Assembly: GCA_032164245.1 (NCBI GenBank)
Contig: JAVMKO010000003.1
Location: 65,728,390 to 65,792,389, forward strand
Direction: 5' to 3'
Origin: Sternotherus odoratus
Lineage: Eukaryota > Chordata > Testudines > Kinosternidae
Length of the DNA: 64,000 nucleotides
Below, one piece after another: positions 38,201 through 53,200 of this stretch; positions within the stretch are counted from its first letter, which is position 1, and each line of letters opens with the position of its first letter. The notes below the pieces were generated by a model, which worked only from the letters and a program-made list of their open reading frames with translations, was not told where the DNA came from and did not search any database. The position numbers and the translations under genes are program-made.

Positions 38201-41200
38201 GGCTTTATTTACTACACAAAATTCAAACCCTTCTCTAAAGACTGAATTATTAATTTCCTCTAGGGATTTTCTATGGAGCTCATCATTACATTTTGTGTAC
38301 TTCCAACATTATTTAATTTATCTTCACAAAACCCCTATGAGGTGATAGTACGGTTTTATCCCCATCTTATAGATGAAAGGCTGAACTATAGAGAGATTAA
38401 AGTCAAAAGCATCCACTAATTTTGGGTGCTCAGTTTAGACATCAAGGACCTGGGTTTTCAGACTACATAGCATTGTATAGCACTTCACTTTAATTCAATG
38501 AGAGCTGTGCTTGAATAGCTTGAGTTGTGAGTACTCCCTTCTACAAATCAGGCCCAAGGATATCATGGTGGGTGACAGAAAATGAGGAACACAATTAATG
38601 ACCACCTGTAAAAAGTATGGTTTCAGTGACGTGCCCAGCATCACACAGGAATATCATAGCATAATCAGGGGTATACTACTATTCTTCAGGGCATCATTCA
38701 AGTTCCTTAACCGTGAGACCCTCCCCTTCCCTTTCTGCAATGCCTTGCCTTATTCACTACACACCTTCCAGCTTCTGCAACAAATGAGGCAGGGGTCTTA
38801 CAGATAGCAACTTCCTTTACTACACAACCCTGATTCATCCCCAGAATAGGTCCGCCCAGTGCACTGAATAAGGCAGGAGTCCTGTGGGGAAAAATAGTAC
38901 GTGATCATGCAATGTAGGACTATCATAATCCTCACAATGAAAGTGAAGTAAGGTTGCACAGAGAATTACAATTAATTTATGCTGAACAACCTGTTCCACC
39001 TTGCATTTGGCGGTGGCGCTGGGAGTACCTTTCCCAAATCTGAAGAGGAGTGCTGTGTGGCTCGAAAGCTTGTCTCTCTCTCTCCCCAACAGAAGTTGAT
39101 CTAATAAAAGATATGACCTCGCCCATCTTGTGTCTCTCATATCCTGGGACCAACATAGCATATAAAGTTCCACAAAGTCATAAGCAACTGGAAACAGGGT
39201 CTTATAATGGGAAGTACACCAGGCAACCCTGATGAAAAGCAGTGCTACTCCTGCTGCATATCATAAAGAGTATATTAGGCAATGCTGTGTCTGGGTAGCT
39301 ATAATATGTACGTTCAAAATCCCTGCTTTAAAAGTGAAAACTAAACTAAATCTTAATTATGGAGCGATGATTGGGATCTCCATGTCTTATTTTGCATTCT
39401 TGGAAGGAGATGTTTGCCCTTATAGTCTATTTTTTACAGCCTTATTAACATTTTACACATGCATTATAAACTTCTTGATGGGACTATTGTAATATGTGCT
39501 ATATGGTACTTGTGAAAGAGTGGGAGGTGTGTGCACAAAACTGTAGATTATTTATTATTATAACATTTATTTTATTACCTTATTAAAATAAATGTTAAGT
39601 CGTTGTACTGGTACATATTGTAATAAGGTAATAAAATAAATGTTACAATAGAAAATAATCCAATAAGGTAATAAAAACCTAAGTTTTAAGTGTAGACCAA
39701 GCCTTCGATCACAATCCTTTAGGTTTTAATGTTCAGATTTGGGGGGAAAAGTTGGAGTATTTTTTGGGAAATGGGATATTCATGAAGGCATAATACACCT
39801 GGTAAGCCTAGATGACTGAGGTTTGGCTCATTTCCCCCTTCAAAGTTAGCTACCTAGTGCCCAAATTCAGCCTGTTTTCATGTTGTTTAGGCTAGCCAGA
39901 AAAGTAATCAGTTACAAATACTAGCTTCTGCACTCCGTTGAACTACTTCTATGGAAACTTTTATTGGCGCTAGTTTTCTTCTACTTCTATAAACCTGCAA
40001 GCATTGCAAGACTAGAAGTTTATCTATGTGGTAGGGTCACCATACTCAAAAATGAACAGCAACTTTTTATCTTTTACAAGATGCAGCTTTGCTATTTGAT
40101 TAATCTATTAAAAGTAACTTAAACGTTTAACTACTTAACTCAGATGACAGGTGCTACCATTGGAATTTTTGAGGAACTACTGCAAAAGTTATTGGTCAAC
40201 ATATCAAGAGGTCAAGGGTAAAATTACTCCAGAACCTTTCCGGTGCAGGCTATTTCCTTTGGGCATGGACTAGTGTAGTGAATAGAGTAACCTGTGAGAT
40301 TTCGAACATGAAACAAAACTTGAAGGAGAGAGGGTTAACAGTTTTGACAACACAAGAGCTTGATTCAAGAATGGTGTTTTAAAATCAATTACCACAACAT
40401 TATCAAGAAACTAGATCCTAACAAAACATTCTAGGCTAGGTTATCTCGATGAATTTGCAATTAATTCAAGTTGTAAATACTTTGACTACTTACTGCCATT
40501 GTTTGCCTTGTTAATGTGACCAAAACCGTGACTAGTGATCCCACTGTAATATTGTTGCTGTCTTCATCATCCAAAACTAAGGACAAAGAAAAAAGTGATG
40601 CTTCCATTTAACCTTTGTTCATTGGTTTCATATTTATTTTTTAAATTAAGCATTACTTCAGTGATAAAGTGTGAGTGTAATCACAAGTCTTCCAGAGAAC
40701 ATTTAACAGAAAGTAATCTGAAAATATTTGCAAGACTACTTTCATATGCATGTTAAATAGTCTATATTACCTAGAATACATTAACAAAATGAGGAGCAAT
40801 AATTGCATAAAACTACATGAAGTAAACATTGAGACTGATTTAATTTGTAGAAAAGTTAGGGATTCAAAGTTATGGCTGTTGTGGGAATCATAGCTATGCA
40901 TCATTGTATATTAAAACATAAAATGTTCATATTATAAAATATTACATATGAGCAAGGGGACTAAGTTACAGTTGATCTGGGAACCATGACTATGAGATCT
41001 TTGCATGATTAATATCTCAATTTCAAAGGTGCATTAAGAGTCATGGACTTAATTCCTTTTCAAAAAGCGGGAGAAAAAACAAAGGAACAGCAATGAATAG
41101 TTTGACTAATATTGATCAGAAGACCTGTAGTATGGTCAGCGGACTTACGGGTTCATATCTTAGAATGTAGTAATGTTGAATGTTCAGTTCACTGACTGAA

Positions 41201-44200
41201 AACTACAACATTTTTATTCTGGTATGAAAAATAAAAGTATTCCTCAAACAGTTTTTCACAGATCCATCACCTATAATTAAAAGTAGAAACTGTCAATCTG
41301 GGGAGGAGCAAAAAGGCTAAATTCTCCTTGGCACAATTTCTTAAATATGTGTATTTGTCAAATGCAAAATGCGCACAGGTGACACGTAGTTTGCCAGAAC
41401 ATAAGGGGGTGCAAGTTTGTCAAGGACTCTGACAATTATGAACACAACTAAAAAGCACTCTGTGCCCATTGGTTAAGGTAAGATACTGATTTAAAAGTGC
41501 AAGGTATATTGTTTTTACTTATTTTTACATTTTAAAACTTGAGTTCACCAGGTACATAAGCCGTACTGAGGATTATGTGTATGCCAAATCCAACACTAGG
41601 CTAGTTGAACAAAACGTGTCAGATTTTGGAAAACACAAACTTTGAAAGACCATTCTATGCAACTGCAAATATATATTTGCACTACTAAATATCTCAGACT
41701 TTACTAACATTACGTCTCAACTTATCTGCGAGGAAGGTGACCAATTATCAGTTCACCTTCCACTGAAAGACAGCTGTTTAACAGTACAACAACTTCAGAG
41801 AGCAAGCGAAGGAGAGTAACAGCAACTGAAACTGTAGTGAATTTTCACAAAGTACTATGTGGTTATCCCAAGCAGAATACACTTATCACACAAGATTAAC
41901 ACACCTTCCCATTCACAAAAATTCCTTCAACTCTAATGACCTGGGTCTTGATTTAATGTCGTATAGAAAATTGATAGCTTGATATTTGGACTGAGCACAA
42001 GCATGAAATCCTTGGCCACTTTTTCTTTAATGTTACAAGGCAAAGGATACGAAGGTTTAAAAATAAAGTGCCACCCTCAACCATTATTATCCACTGCTCT
42101 CACAATGCTAAATCAAACAATTAAATGCTACATCAGCCCCTCTACAGGAAACAGCTGATGGCCTGTAAAACGCAAGATGTTTTAATGTACTTTAATGTAC
42201 TTTATTTTCTGCAAACTATAAATCTGAAGTGTAAGAGCCTGTCATTCAGGAAATATTTTCCAAGTTACATAAATAATATAAGGATTTGGTGTTTCAGAGT
42301 CCTCATTGATTACTGCCAAAACAATCAAATTGTCAAGAGGGATGACAGACAACAATGATATGACCTCCCATCTTACCTTGTGGTTTTATATGTATGGTGA
42401 TATGTGGAAAACTACCTAATACAGCCATAACTTCATCATATTTTTCATCTTCAAGGAAGTGCAGTAAGTTGCGGCGATCAGATCCTTTCAAACTCACCAT
42501 GTCCTGGATACTTTTGATTTTGAACTTGGTTAAAAAAGAAAAAAGAAAAAATACTACAAAAGAACATTGCACAAAACTAAACTCTACCTAATGTAATCAC
42601 TTCGGTCTTCCAGCAGTGCTGACACAAGCAAATTATTTGATTCATTCCCACTAAAGGATTACAAACCTTAAAATAAAAGTAGAAATTAAATTTGTTCTAT
42701 TAACGGTTACATTTTCTTATTCTGATACTCCTCCACAATCATATTTAAAATGTATCTTCTTCAGAAGTAGGTTCCGGAACAATGCAATCAACTAAATATA
42801 GGTTTGAAATTTCAGCTATATTCATATTGGAAGGCAGTCTGATCTTACTAAAGTAAGCAAGATGTTTTGTTTTGTCCAGTATACGTATCCCGTGCTTAAC
42901 CATACCACAGAGCATAATTCCTGTTACCTGTGGTGAATAGTCACTCTCCTTTTCATTTATAAAGCATACAGTGATACAGTTTAAGGAACAAAGCACAAGG
43001 ACGCATGAGATACTGCATTCCTGAACAAATACTTTTTATTCTGTGAATTATTAATAAGTTTTCTTAGTGAGAGACAGAGGCAGGTTAAAGGAGATAATGG
43101 AAAGATAAAAATGACTGAGCATTATCTGTAGCTTTATACCTTTTTATGATTGGAAACTCTCCTAAGATTATCCTCTTCAATGTGAGGGAGCTGCAAAAGG
43201 GGAGACTTGCACTGCTGAAGCCCTTGGACAGCCATCTGGGAAAGCTTCATACAGTTTTCCAAAGATCCCAATGATGGAGCACGGAACTCCCTTTCTTGGG
43301 GAGAATGATTTTACAAGATCATTTTTTACATGTTTTCCAGTATACTTTGGACATATATAATACACTACATGTTAAATTAAAATATTTTGATCAGCCCAGC
43401 AACTTTAAAAGTTCATAAGGAAAGATGTACCTTACACGTTAAAGAAAATGTCATATACATTGCAAAGCTTATAGTTACCATTTGAGCCTACTATTGCTGG
43501 CCATCTTGCTATAAAATTTATTAGAGTATAGTTTAGCAAACAATTTAGTGCCTGTTTTCTTTCTTCGGGTTGTGTCAAACTAGTCAAAGGGCTGTGTGAG
43601 AGGATGATTTCTTTCCTAACCATTATAGGTTGGTCAAGCCATCAAGGAGAGAAGTGGGGTAGTCTGCCTATTGATTATAATCAAACCGCTTTCAGTTCTA
43701 ATTTTTAATAAAAGGATTAAGAACCAAGATTACAAATTCCTGTGATAACAGAATAACTAGTTTGTGTTAGAATATTTTTGCATAATCCCACCAGAGAGGG
43801 GGCAGCATTTTAAAAATAATTAACTGAAACATTAATTTGTGGAGGTTACGGATATTCTTTTAAAAACAAACTGGAAAAATATGCTTATAAATGTCCCACA
43901 AACGCTATATACACACCTTGTAAATTTTAATAAGGGCCCCAACCATAGTTGGGTGGAGGTGCACAAAGGAACTGGTTATGCTTTATCAGTGTTTTTTTAA
44001 CCCACACACAAAAAGATAAAATGCTTGTAATGTGGTGGGCAACCTGCTGCCCGTCAGAGTAATCTGCTGATGGGCTGCAAGACCGTTTGTTTACACTGAC
44101 ATTCCGCAGGCATGGCGCTCCCAGTGGCCTCGGTTCGCCCTTCCCAACCAATGGGAGCCGCAGGCCGCAGGGAAATGCTGGCCACCACTTCCTGCATATC

Positions 44201-47200
44201 CCACTGGCCAGGAATGGTAAACCACAGCCACTGGGAGCTGCAGGCAGCTGTGCCTGTGCACGGTCAATGTAAACAAATGTCTTGCAGCCCACCAGCGGAT
44301 TACCCTGACGGGGCCACAGGTTACAGACCACTGACATAAGGGGATGAGAAATATCTAAATGTATAATAGCAATATTTTCCCATAAGCTCAGCAAGTCTTT
44401 AAAGGCAGGTCCAATAGGGAGATTTTCTAGTTTATATACACAATACAAAAAGTTTTCTTCCTTACCTTCACGGCTACGCGCCATTATTATTAACTGGCAG
44501 ATTACGTTTATCATTTCTTGAAGTAAAGCAGGACACTTTTTCAGGATAAATTGCTGATCTGCAAGACGAATGATTTGATAAAACCTTCAAATTCTCTGCT
44601 TAATCACTATTTTCTCTAATTGTGTGTACCCCACCTATGTCCACTGTTATTTATAAAATCACCTACTCAGTCACATCCCCTATTTCTTTTTCTTTTCTCC
44701 ATTCTATTGTCTAATGTACATGTATTTTAAAACCACAATGGGTCTGAATCTGCCAGATGCTAGTCACACAACTCCTATCGCCTTCCAACAATTCAGAACC
44801 ATTTATATAAGTCATCTCACAAAGGTTACACATTTCAATAAAAGTCAGACAACATTTAGAATATTGTTTTAAAATAACTTAAAAAAAAAAACACTCAAAG
44901 ATTACCTACTAAGGAAAAAGATATGCTTATGCTCTTTTTGACTCTTTCACATCAAGGCCTGAAAGGTTTTTAATCAAAGTTTTTTCTACTTGTATTTTAC
45001 AAAAGAAATTAAACCATCCTCAAGTTGGAAGACACTATTGTGAACAAGAGAAATTATGATATCACAAGAATCAATAGACTGAAAATGTAGCAACTGAGAG
45101 GGAAAGGGATTTTTATTCAGACTATTTAAAAAAGATGTTTAGTTACACATATAGTAACTATTTGTTACAGAATTGGTCTGCAATTCTGAAGCAAGCAAAC
45201 CTCAACCAGAGGTAGAGTTTATGAGTGGCTGAATGTTTATATAGGTCCAGATAGCGATACTCCCTTGGCCAGGCAGCTGCTACAAGGATCATGGTTGCCT
45301 TGTCTCTTTTTAGCTTCCTCATCACCTTTGGAATCAGACTTGGAGGGAAAGTGTACAGCATATAGCTCAACCAGGTAAGAAAAAAAGGCAGTTATAGAAT
45401 CACAACTGCAACCTGCTTTGGAACAGAACCTCCTGAAGTTACTCAGGTTGGTTGCAAAGAGATCTATTGTAGATGAGAGACTGACTGCAGAATATCAGTC
45501 TTTATTTGCCACTTGTCATGAGAGTCTAAGATCCTGCTGAGAGAATTCACAATAGTTTCTCTCACTCCTGGAAGGTGAAAGTCTGTTAGGGAGATAGTAT
45601 TCTTTATATGGAAGTTGCACAAAGTGATCTCTTTTTGGCACATCCAAGACAACCCTACACCTCCATGCTTGTTCAGACAAAACATAACAGTGCTGCTATT
45701 GGTGAGAACCTGACCCAGTTGACTCCAATGGTTGTAATGATATTTTGAAGGCCCAACGAATGGCTCAAAGCTTCAGTACATTTATATGGAGCTAAACTTC
45801 TTGAGGCACCCAAATACTTGAGACTGAAGTTGACCCAGATGTGTGTCTCCTAGTCATGCTGCCCAAATCCTTTGTGAATGAAGCTGTTACCAGAGTCATA
45901 GCTGATTCTGCTGATAAGAAAGGAACCCTCTCTGCATACATTTTGAGTGCCTAAGCACCAATTTAAGGACTGAAGAATTCTTGCAAGTACACACATTAGT
46001 ATATCCAGTGAATGTGTGCTCAGACATACAGAGCGAAATCGGGCCTGCAGACATCTGAGGTGAGGTCTGACATGTCGAATCACATGGGAGACATGGCCTC
46101 ATGCACCTGAAAGCTGAAAACACGAATACATTGCTGTCCTAGTCTTGAACTTGAGGTTCTCTGGCAGAAAGACTATGGATTGGAGCCTGTCCGTCAGGAG
46201 GTAAACAATGGCAGTTGCAGCATCAAGATCCACCCTATAAAATTTATCTGTTGGCTGCATCATCAATTTCTCTACAATCAGGTTTAGATCTAGACGAAGG
46301 AATAGATGTCTGATGACAAGGATACTGTTTTAGACATGGCACCTTGACCTTCCCCAAACTAGCCAGTTGTCCCGGTACAAAAATATTTGAATTCCTAGAC
46401 TGCAACCACTGTCATATACTTTATGAACTGCTTGGGGCTGAGGACAGGCCAAAGTAGCGTGTAATGGTAGTCTAATCAGGAATCAAAGAAATGTTCTGTA
46501 GCCAGGATGTGTGGCCATGTAAAAGTAAGTATTCTGCACAGCAAGGGCAGAACAATAATCTCCAAGGAAGGAGATTATTGTAAGATGTCCAGTAGTTATG
46601 TGGGTTGTCTTGAAGAAGTTTTGCCTGCATCCCCAGAGATCTTGCCACTCTTCTAACGAGGTCTTGAAAAACCTTAAAGTCCTCAGAAAGAGGATGTTGA
46701 CTCTGCGGCGATGGCCTCATCCAGGAAAGAGGAAGAAATATATGGGGAAAATCATAGGGCTTCTTCCTCATCTCTTCCTCTGTGGGCTCCAAAAAAGAGG
46801 GAGGTTGTGGACTTGGAAGAGGATCTTCTCTAGGCACTACAGGTACTGAAGACTATGCCTTTCCCCTGACTGAACGGCCCACGGGGCCCTAGATGCGCTT
46901 GAAGCAAAGCAAAGGGATCAATAAGGCCAAGGACAGTCCAGTCTTTGTATTGCCTATGGTGAAGGGAACCACAGAAAGGAATCATTACAACATTCTTGCT
47001 CAAGGGATTGGATATTTCTAGAGTGTTGTCTGCATGGAGAGCCGAAAGACTTTGCTGAAAATATGGAATCATGGTCAGACTCTGAAAAGGAAACATAACC
47101 CCTCAATAAATGGTAGAACAATCCATGTAGGCACCCATGGCGGTCTCAGCTGTGGTGACGCATGGTGCTGTCCCAAAGATATCAGTGATGTAGCTGACAG

Positions 47201-50200
47201 TGTCAACGGATACAGAACTCAGAATGCAGACAGGTGAGTTGACATAGATTATGGTGGGGCCGATGCAGCATGCATTGATTAAGTGGATGGAACTGCCAGT
47301 ATTGTAGTGGTAAGTGAAGTCACTAGTGCTGATAAAGTGGAGATGATTGGGATTGAATAATGCAACAGTGAAAGTCCATGAGAGGTGGAGACATAAGATC
47401 TCTTGTCATCAAGAATGCCTGTGGCACCAACCACACCAATAGAGGAGGTGTTTGGCCACTAAGCTGGTGGTGCTGGACCAGACAGTGTTGAGTCGAAGAT
47501 CTCTCCAGCAGGGATGAAAGCAGCAGTCTTGATTGCCCCAGTGGAACCAGAATCAACAGTGTCACCTCAGAGAGCCTGAGAACCAGGAGGGTTTTGAGTG
47601 CTTCAAGGAGGCTGTATAAGAAGATGAATGACATTTCTCACTTGATGTCTGTTTACAGACAGAGGCAGCTGCATGGCACTCTTTTTGGACAAACTCTCCA
47701 GCCACTCACCATAAGATTCAGGCTCTGAAGAAGCACATGGTGCCTTATTGAGAAGATGTACTTTAAAGGCAGAAATCACGTTGTTCCTTTGTTCTTGTTG
47801 GGAAGGAGGTACAAATAGGACATTTGTCCCTCACATGTTCCTCACCTAATCAGATTAGGCAACTTTTTGCATGTGTCACTAACAAGGATCACAGTCTTGT
47901 TTGAAACCTCGGGATTTCCACACATTAAATCCCAATTAACTACTTTACTACCTACACTAAACTTAAGCTACAACTATGTTCAACATAATTTCTTTTTAAA
48001 ACTGGTTAACCAAAGCTCAAGAGCAACCGAGCTCCATCTCTCACTACAGTCAATAAGAAATTTAGAGGGAGATGGCGACCAGGCCTCTTTATTCCCTCGG
48101 TTTGGCACAGTGGCATAGTGGGGGGCCACCCACCTGATGGCAAAAAGTCTGACATGAATGCACTGGGGGCGCATAAACCTACAGTGGAACATAGATGTGT
48201 GAAATCACTTGAAGGAGAACTGTTCATTTTCATTAAACACATCTAATTCGAATGGTTCACACATACTTGTTTGAAAGGATGCATCTGTCCAAGTTTAAAA
48301 CACCCACGCTCCTTAAACACCAAAGCATGAAACTTGCAATGTACATCTGAGACCCCCTAAGAAGTCCTCTTTTGATCCTAAGGAAGATCAGATTTACATT
48401 TCTGATATTTCTGAGGTTAAAAAAGTAAGAAGAAAAAATGTCTATAAAGTACAAGCAGTATGGCCAGAAGACACCATTGTGTTAATCTATTCTGACCTCA
48501 AAAGAGACTTTCAGACTTCCTGGATATATGAAGTAACACAAAAAGCGCACAATTAAAAAAAAAAAGATGTGACCTTTTAAAATAACTGCCATTTTAGAAT
48601 TCTGATCTTTTCTTCCTTTGTCTCTCCCCACCTCTATACACCCACTCAAACAAAAAACAAACAAAAACAAAAACAAAAAAAACAAGAAAAGTTAAAATTT
48701 TGGGGAAGCAATTATACCACCATGTTGGATTTATTCTAACATAGTGGTATAATTCCACCTACTACTCATTTTAAAGAGTTTCAAATTTTTATTATTTTTC
48801 AAAAGAATATTTTCATTTTGATTGAAACAAAAACCTGTGATCTACATTTTAAACATGGGTATGAGCATTCGGTGCTTAGCTGAAAGAAAAAAATTAGAGC
48901 CACAAGCTCAGTCAGTTTAAGACATGCTAATTTTGAAACAGTTATCACACAGCATATAGATTAGGGTGTGTGACACATACTGCCACCCCATACAATACCT
49001 TTTGGGGACCATGTTGAATTAAGTTTACGTAGTTCTGTGCAAAGATATTGTATGCAACTCTGGGTGGGTAAGGTTGCCAGAGCTCCACCAAAAAGTAAAA
49101 ACAATGAAAGGTGATTAAGGTAAAACAGGTAGGTTGTAAATATCTCTAATGAGATGCCATCCTCTGGGGAGCCTTGAATAAACTGATTAAAACTGGGTTT
49201 TCGAGGGACAAAAAAAAAAAAAAGATTTTTGATATAAAAAGTTTAGGTTTGAACGGATTCAGGGCCTTCTTTCTGATCCAGCACATGGACAAGGCCTTCT
49301 GTCCAAGGGCCTCTACCCTTGTGGAAGGGTTGGAAAGAGTTCAGCCTACTAGGGCCCTGATGGGTGGCCTCTAGTAAGCTTTTAGCATGTATAGAGGAAC
49401 TTTTAGTGTTTTTAATGTTTTCTCTATATTGCTTTTACCTTAAGAATAAAGGTGCTTGCTTAGAAAAAGCAGTGTGGTAATGTGTAACTGCTAGCAGTTC
49501 AATATTCACAGCCCTCAAAGAAAAAGCAAAGCATAAGCATACTGGCTTTCTGGGGATATCACAGTGCAAGGCAGGTGGCTGTGCAGCTCCCACTAAGAAG
49601 GGAGAGAGATGTAGCTCTCCACCTGAAGAGAGATGACACCTGGAAAACCTAAAACATTAAGTAGATGCCTCAAGAGGAATTAAGAAGGGTATGGGATCAA
49701 ATGTGCAATTAACCCTGAAACTGACAATATTTTAAAAGTGTCTAATTGTAAATTTACTTGTTTTAGTCCCAACAATGCAACATGTGATGTCTTTATTCCT
49801 AAAGAACCTTTTTAAGAGGAGAATCAATTACCTTCTTCAAGCGTCTCAGGAATTTTCATCCTGGCAAGATGAGCCAGTAAGAGAACTCTGGCCTTCAAGC
49901 TGTAAGGGCAGGTAAGTGGAGGCTCATTCTTCTTTAAATTAATGCTACCAAGTTCTCTGATTAGCTACAGAAAACAGAGTAATTACAAATACAAATGGTT
50001 ATTTTAATATGAAAATGATAAATATAGCACAAGAAAAACAGCTTGAATCAATATACAGATCTTATTTCCAAATTTTCACTTTATATTTCAAATGGATTTC
50101 ATCTTGATAAATTTGTAAGTAACTTTTCTCTGTCAAGATGAAGATTGCAGAGGAACAGTTTGATTTATAGCCCAGTCCCAAAACAGAACTATACGGTAAA

Positions 50201-53200
50201 TGCTTTATTTCCAAGAATGAGAATATTTGTTTTTAGATTAGCCAAGAAGAAACTGGGATGATGAAACTGATCATAAGTTTGGAATTTATTTTTAATTTTG
50301 TTGACTTATGTTGAGTGAAATATTGTGTTGCTAGGGTTTATTCCCATCAGGTACTTTTATAAGGTTTTTATATTAAACTTTCTGTAAACTGGTGACATAA
50401 TTTTATCTTAATACCGGTCACCCAGACAAGATCATGACAGCTTCCTCAAATATAAATCTATATATATATATATATATACACGGTGGAGAGACACACAGTC
50501 TCTGGGGTATGCAAAACACTTAAAAAAAATTATTGATTTAAGATGGACTTTTTCAAATTGATGCTAGTTAAGGATGACTTAATTTGAATGTGACTGGAAC
50601 AAGCTGCATGGTTCCAATATAATCTTGTTTAGAAACCCAGAGGGGAGAGATGGGTTAGTCACTTCACAAGATTTGAAGTTTGAGAAGGAAGCTTTATATT
50701 GGCTCTGAGATGGTGGTTCAGACATTAGATAATACTTTGGTTTCAGTATTAAGATACTTGATTTGATGGTCTGTGATAAAATTCTTTAGTTGGCATTTGT
50801 AACCAAAGGGATAGCCAACTTCTCCAATTATTCCTCTGAATTTATAAGGATTGATTATTTTTAGTATTAATTTGATATAACTAATTTGATAATTTAACTC
50901 CAATCCAATATGGACTAACTTGTTTGATCTTGTGGCGGGGTGACCACCCCCTCCCCCTACCGGAAGGGGCTTGGAAAAGCCCCAAAAGGGGTTTGAAATA
51001 GCCCGGAAGGGGGTTAAGGCTGGGAGCCAGCAGGCTTTGCCTGATTGGGAGTTTGGGCTCAGCTGTGTGGCCACACCCCAAACACTCCCAGCCAGGATAT
51101 AAGGACTGGGAGGCAGAGAAGCAAGAAAACAGTCTCCTCTGCATTCAGAGGGAGACAGGCCTAGCTGTAGGAGCTGAGCCAGGTACCTGGGTTAGGGCAG
51201 AGCTGGGGCAGGGCGAAGGAGCTGGGTGGGCTCTAGCCACGAGCCCCAGGCCTCCGGGCCTGATACAAGGTCCGACCCAGAACTACCAGGGTTGCAGGGG
51301 GCATCCTAGGGCTGGAGATAGCAGCAGCAGGCCAACCCTCCTTGCCTGTGATGAGAAGCCATGATACTGCAGTCCGCCCCAGTGAGCGGGGGCAAGTGGT
51401 GACTGACAGTGGCACACTCTGAGGCGAGGTGGGAATAGGGGGTAGAGGGTTCCCCTGGGGAGGGGAGACCCTCACACCAAAGGGGTACTGCAGGGGGCAG
51501 CACCCACAGTTGGAGGGCACCGGGGTCCGGGAGGGACACGGGGCCAGCAAAGGAGCGGGGCATCAACCTGCGGAGGGCGCTCTGGACGCTGAAGGAGCTG
51601 ATTCCCCAGACGACCAGCGGGAGGCGCCGCAGGGGTGAGTGGTGACCCCATTACAGATCTGTTTATCTTGATTTGTTATGTTTCATTTTCAGTTTAGTTT
51701 ATTAATTATTATTAATAGGAGCTTAGCTTCAGTGATAGTGCTTGATTTAATTTTTCTTTAAGTGTTTTATTAAATGTACTTTTCTTTCAATAAGCAATGT
51801 GGGTCCAAAACCGTTGAGGACCTCAATGGATACCAGCCAATCTAAAAGTCTAACCAACTCCCCTTTAAGTCTTTGGTTCTCACAATAGGGAAGCATCTTT
51901 CAGAATTAACTAACCTGAGGTATCTGAATGTTATCTGTTGGTCTGCTTGTAGCATCTTTGTTATACTGAGGGTCAAATTCAGATGCTCCTGCTAAAACCA
52001 TTATAAGGCCTGCAAAGATAATTGGGGACAAAGCACAGCAAAGTAAACACAAAGTTCTAGAATTTCACTTCCTGAAATGAAGACTCCACTAAGCCAGATG
52101 AGTGACTTTTCAGTGTCCTCAACTGGAAAACTCCCAGCTTTTTCAATCCCTCCACATCAGCAGCAAGCCCCTACTCGGAGTAAGATATTCAGTAGACCCA
52201 GTATTGCCCCTAATGTTACAGGTGCCTCGGGTGTAAAGCCTGACAAAAATCAGTCAAAGCAGCTCTGGGCTGCTAGATGGGCTTTCCACATGATAAGATA
52301 CCACATCTAGCAGGATATACTGATGGTTTTAAAAGAAGTAGACTTGTCACATGGTTGCAGTCCCATAGGCAGGAGGAATCCCTGGTTCCATCCTCCTGAC
52401 AGCAGCTGAAGCTGCTGTGCAGAAAGTCTTCTAATGTGAGGCGAAGTTTGCATAAGCACATTAACTGAAGCAGCCTGGGCTGTGTCTCTATGCACCCTCC
52501 AAAGTGGCAAAAAGGGTGGGATATTGTTTCCACTTGACATTTTCTGTTCAAACTTTAGCAAGGGTTTCTGAGTTCAACTGCACCCACAGAAATCACCCGA
52601 ACTGGTGGCTCCAGTCTTGAGTTGGGCCTGGCTCCTCAGTTTGTGTTTTGCAGCCAGGTGCAGGGATCATGTCACTACTCTGATTTAGAGTGGTGCTGTG
52701 ACTCATATTCCTGGATGCAATGCCAGGAATGGGGAGACAGGCCCAGCCATTCAAGGTAAGCACCACTGCAATATGTGAATGGGGCAGGATCTCCTCACTG
52801 GGCTGGGGTTAGAGTTGCAGTGCCAGGCCAGTGGGTGCTGCTGCAGGTGGCCAGTGCCCCCTCAACAGTTTGGTATACTGCACCCACTGAATTGGAAGGC
52901 TACATCTGTTCTTGGATCAAGAAGTCAGCTTTTGAAAATGTATAGCACACAAGCATGACTGTCTGTAAAGCTACATTGCCTATCCTTCAAATTGGAGTCA
53001 GCTTTGTATGGGGATGCATCTGTTTGAAGCCAAGATAAAGTGACTAAATTAGTTTTTTTGAGTGTCTAATGCTTTAATTCTAAAACAAATTGTTAAGTAC
53101 TATATATTTTTTTTAACAATTAAACTGTATGAACCCCTTTGCAGTAAAAAAATATTTCTATAAACTAATTCCTTACACACAGAAAGCAAGAATTCATTCA

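Larger units (their letters stand above)
45160..48220 (-). mobile_element. DIRS retrotransposon fragment: terminal repeat, gag, RT, RNase H
   Basis: On minus the order is: terminal repeat (48220-48000), Gag (47880-46590), reverse transcriptase (46580-46100), RNase H region (46083-45460) and a tail (45370-45160). No recombinase is present and the 3' part is missing. The junction from Gag ([19 protein letters not shown]) straight into the RT block near 46,580 shows an internal deletion. It lies in SEC63 intron 10 in the same orientation as the gene. Confidence 0.85.

Noticed and set aside
42333..42572. Minus-strand open frame of 79 residues
   Set aside because: It is SEC63 exon 13 with a little intron on each side.
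43927..44514. Minus-strand open frame of 195 residues
   Set aside because: Its start is SEC63 exon 11; the rest is read-through into intron 11 and the palindromic MITE.
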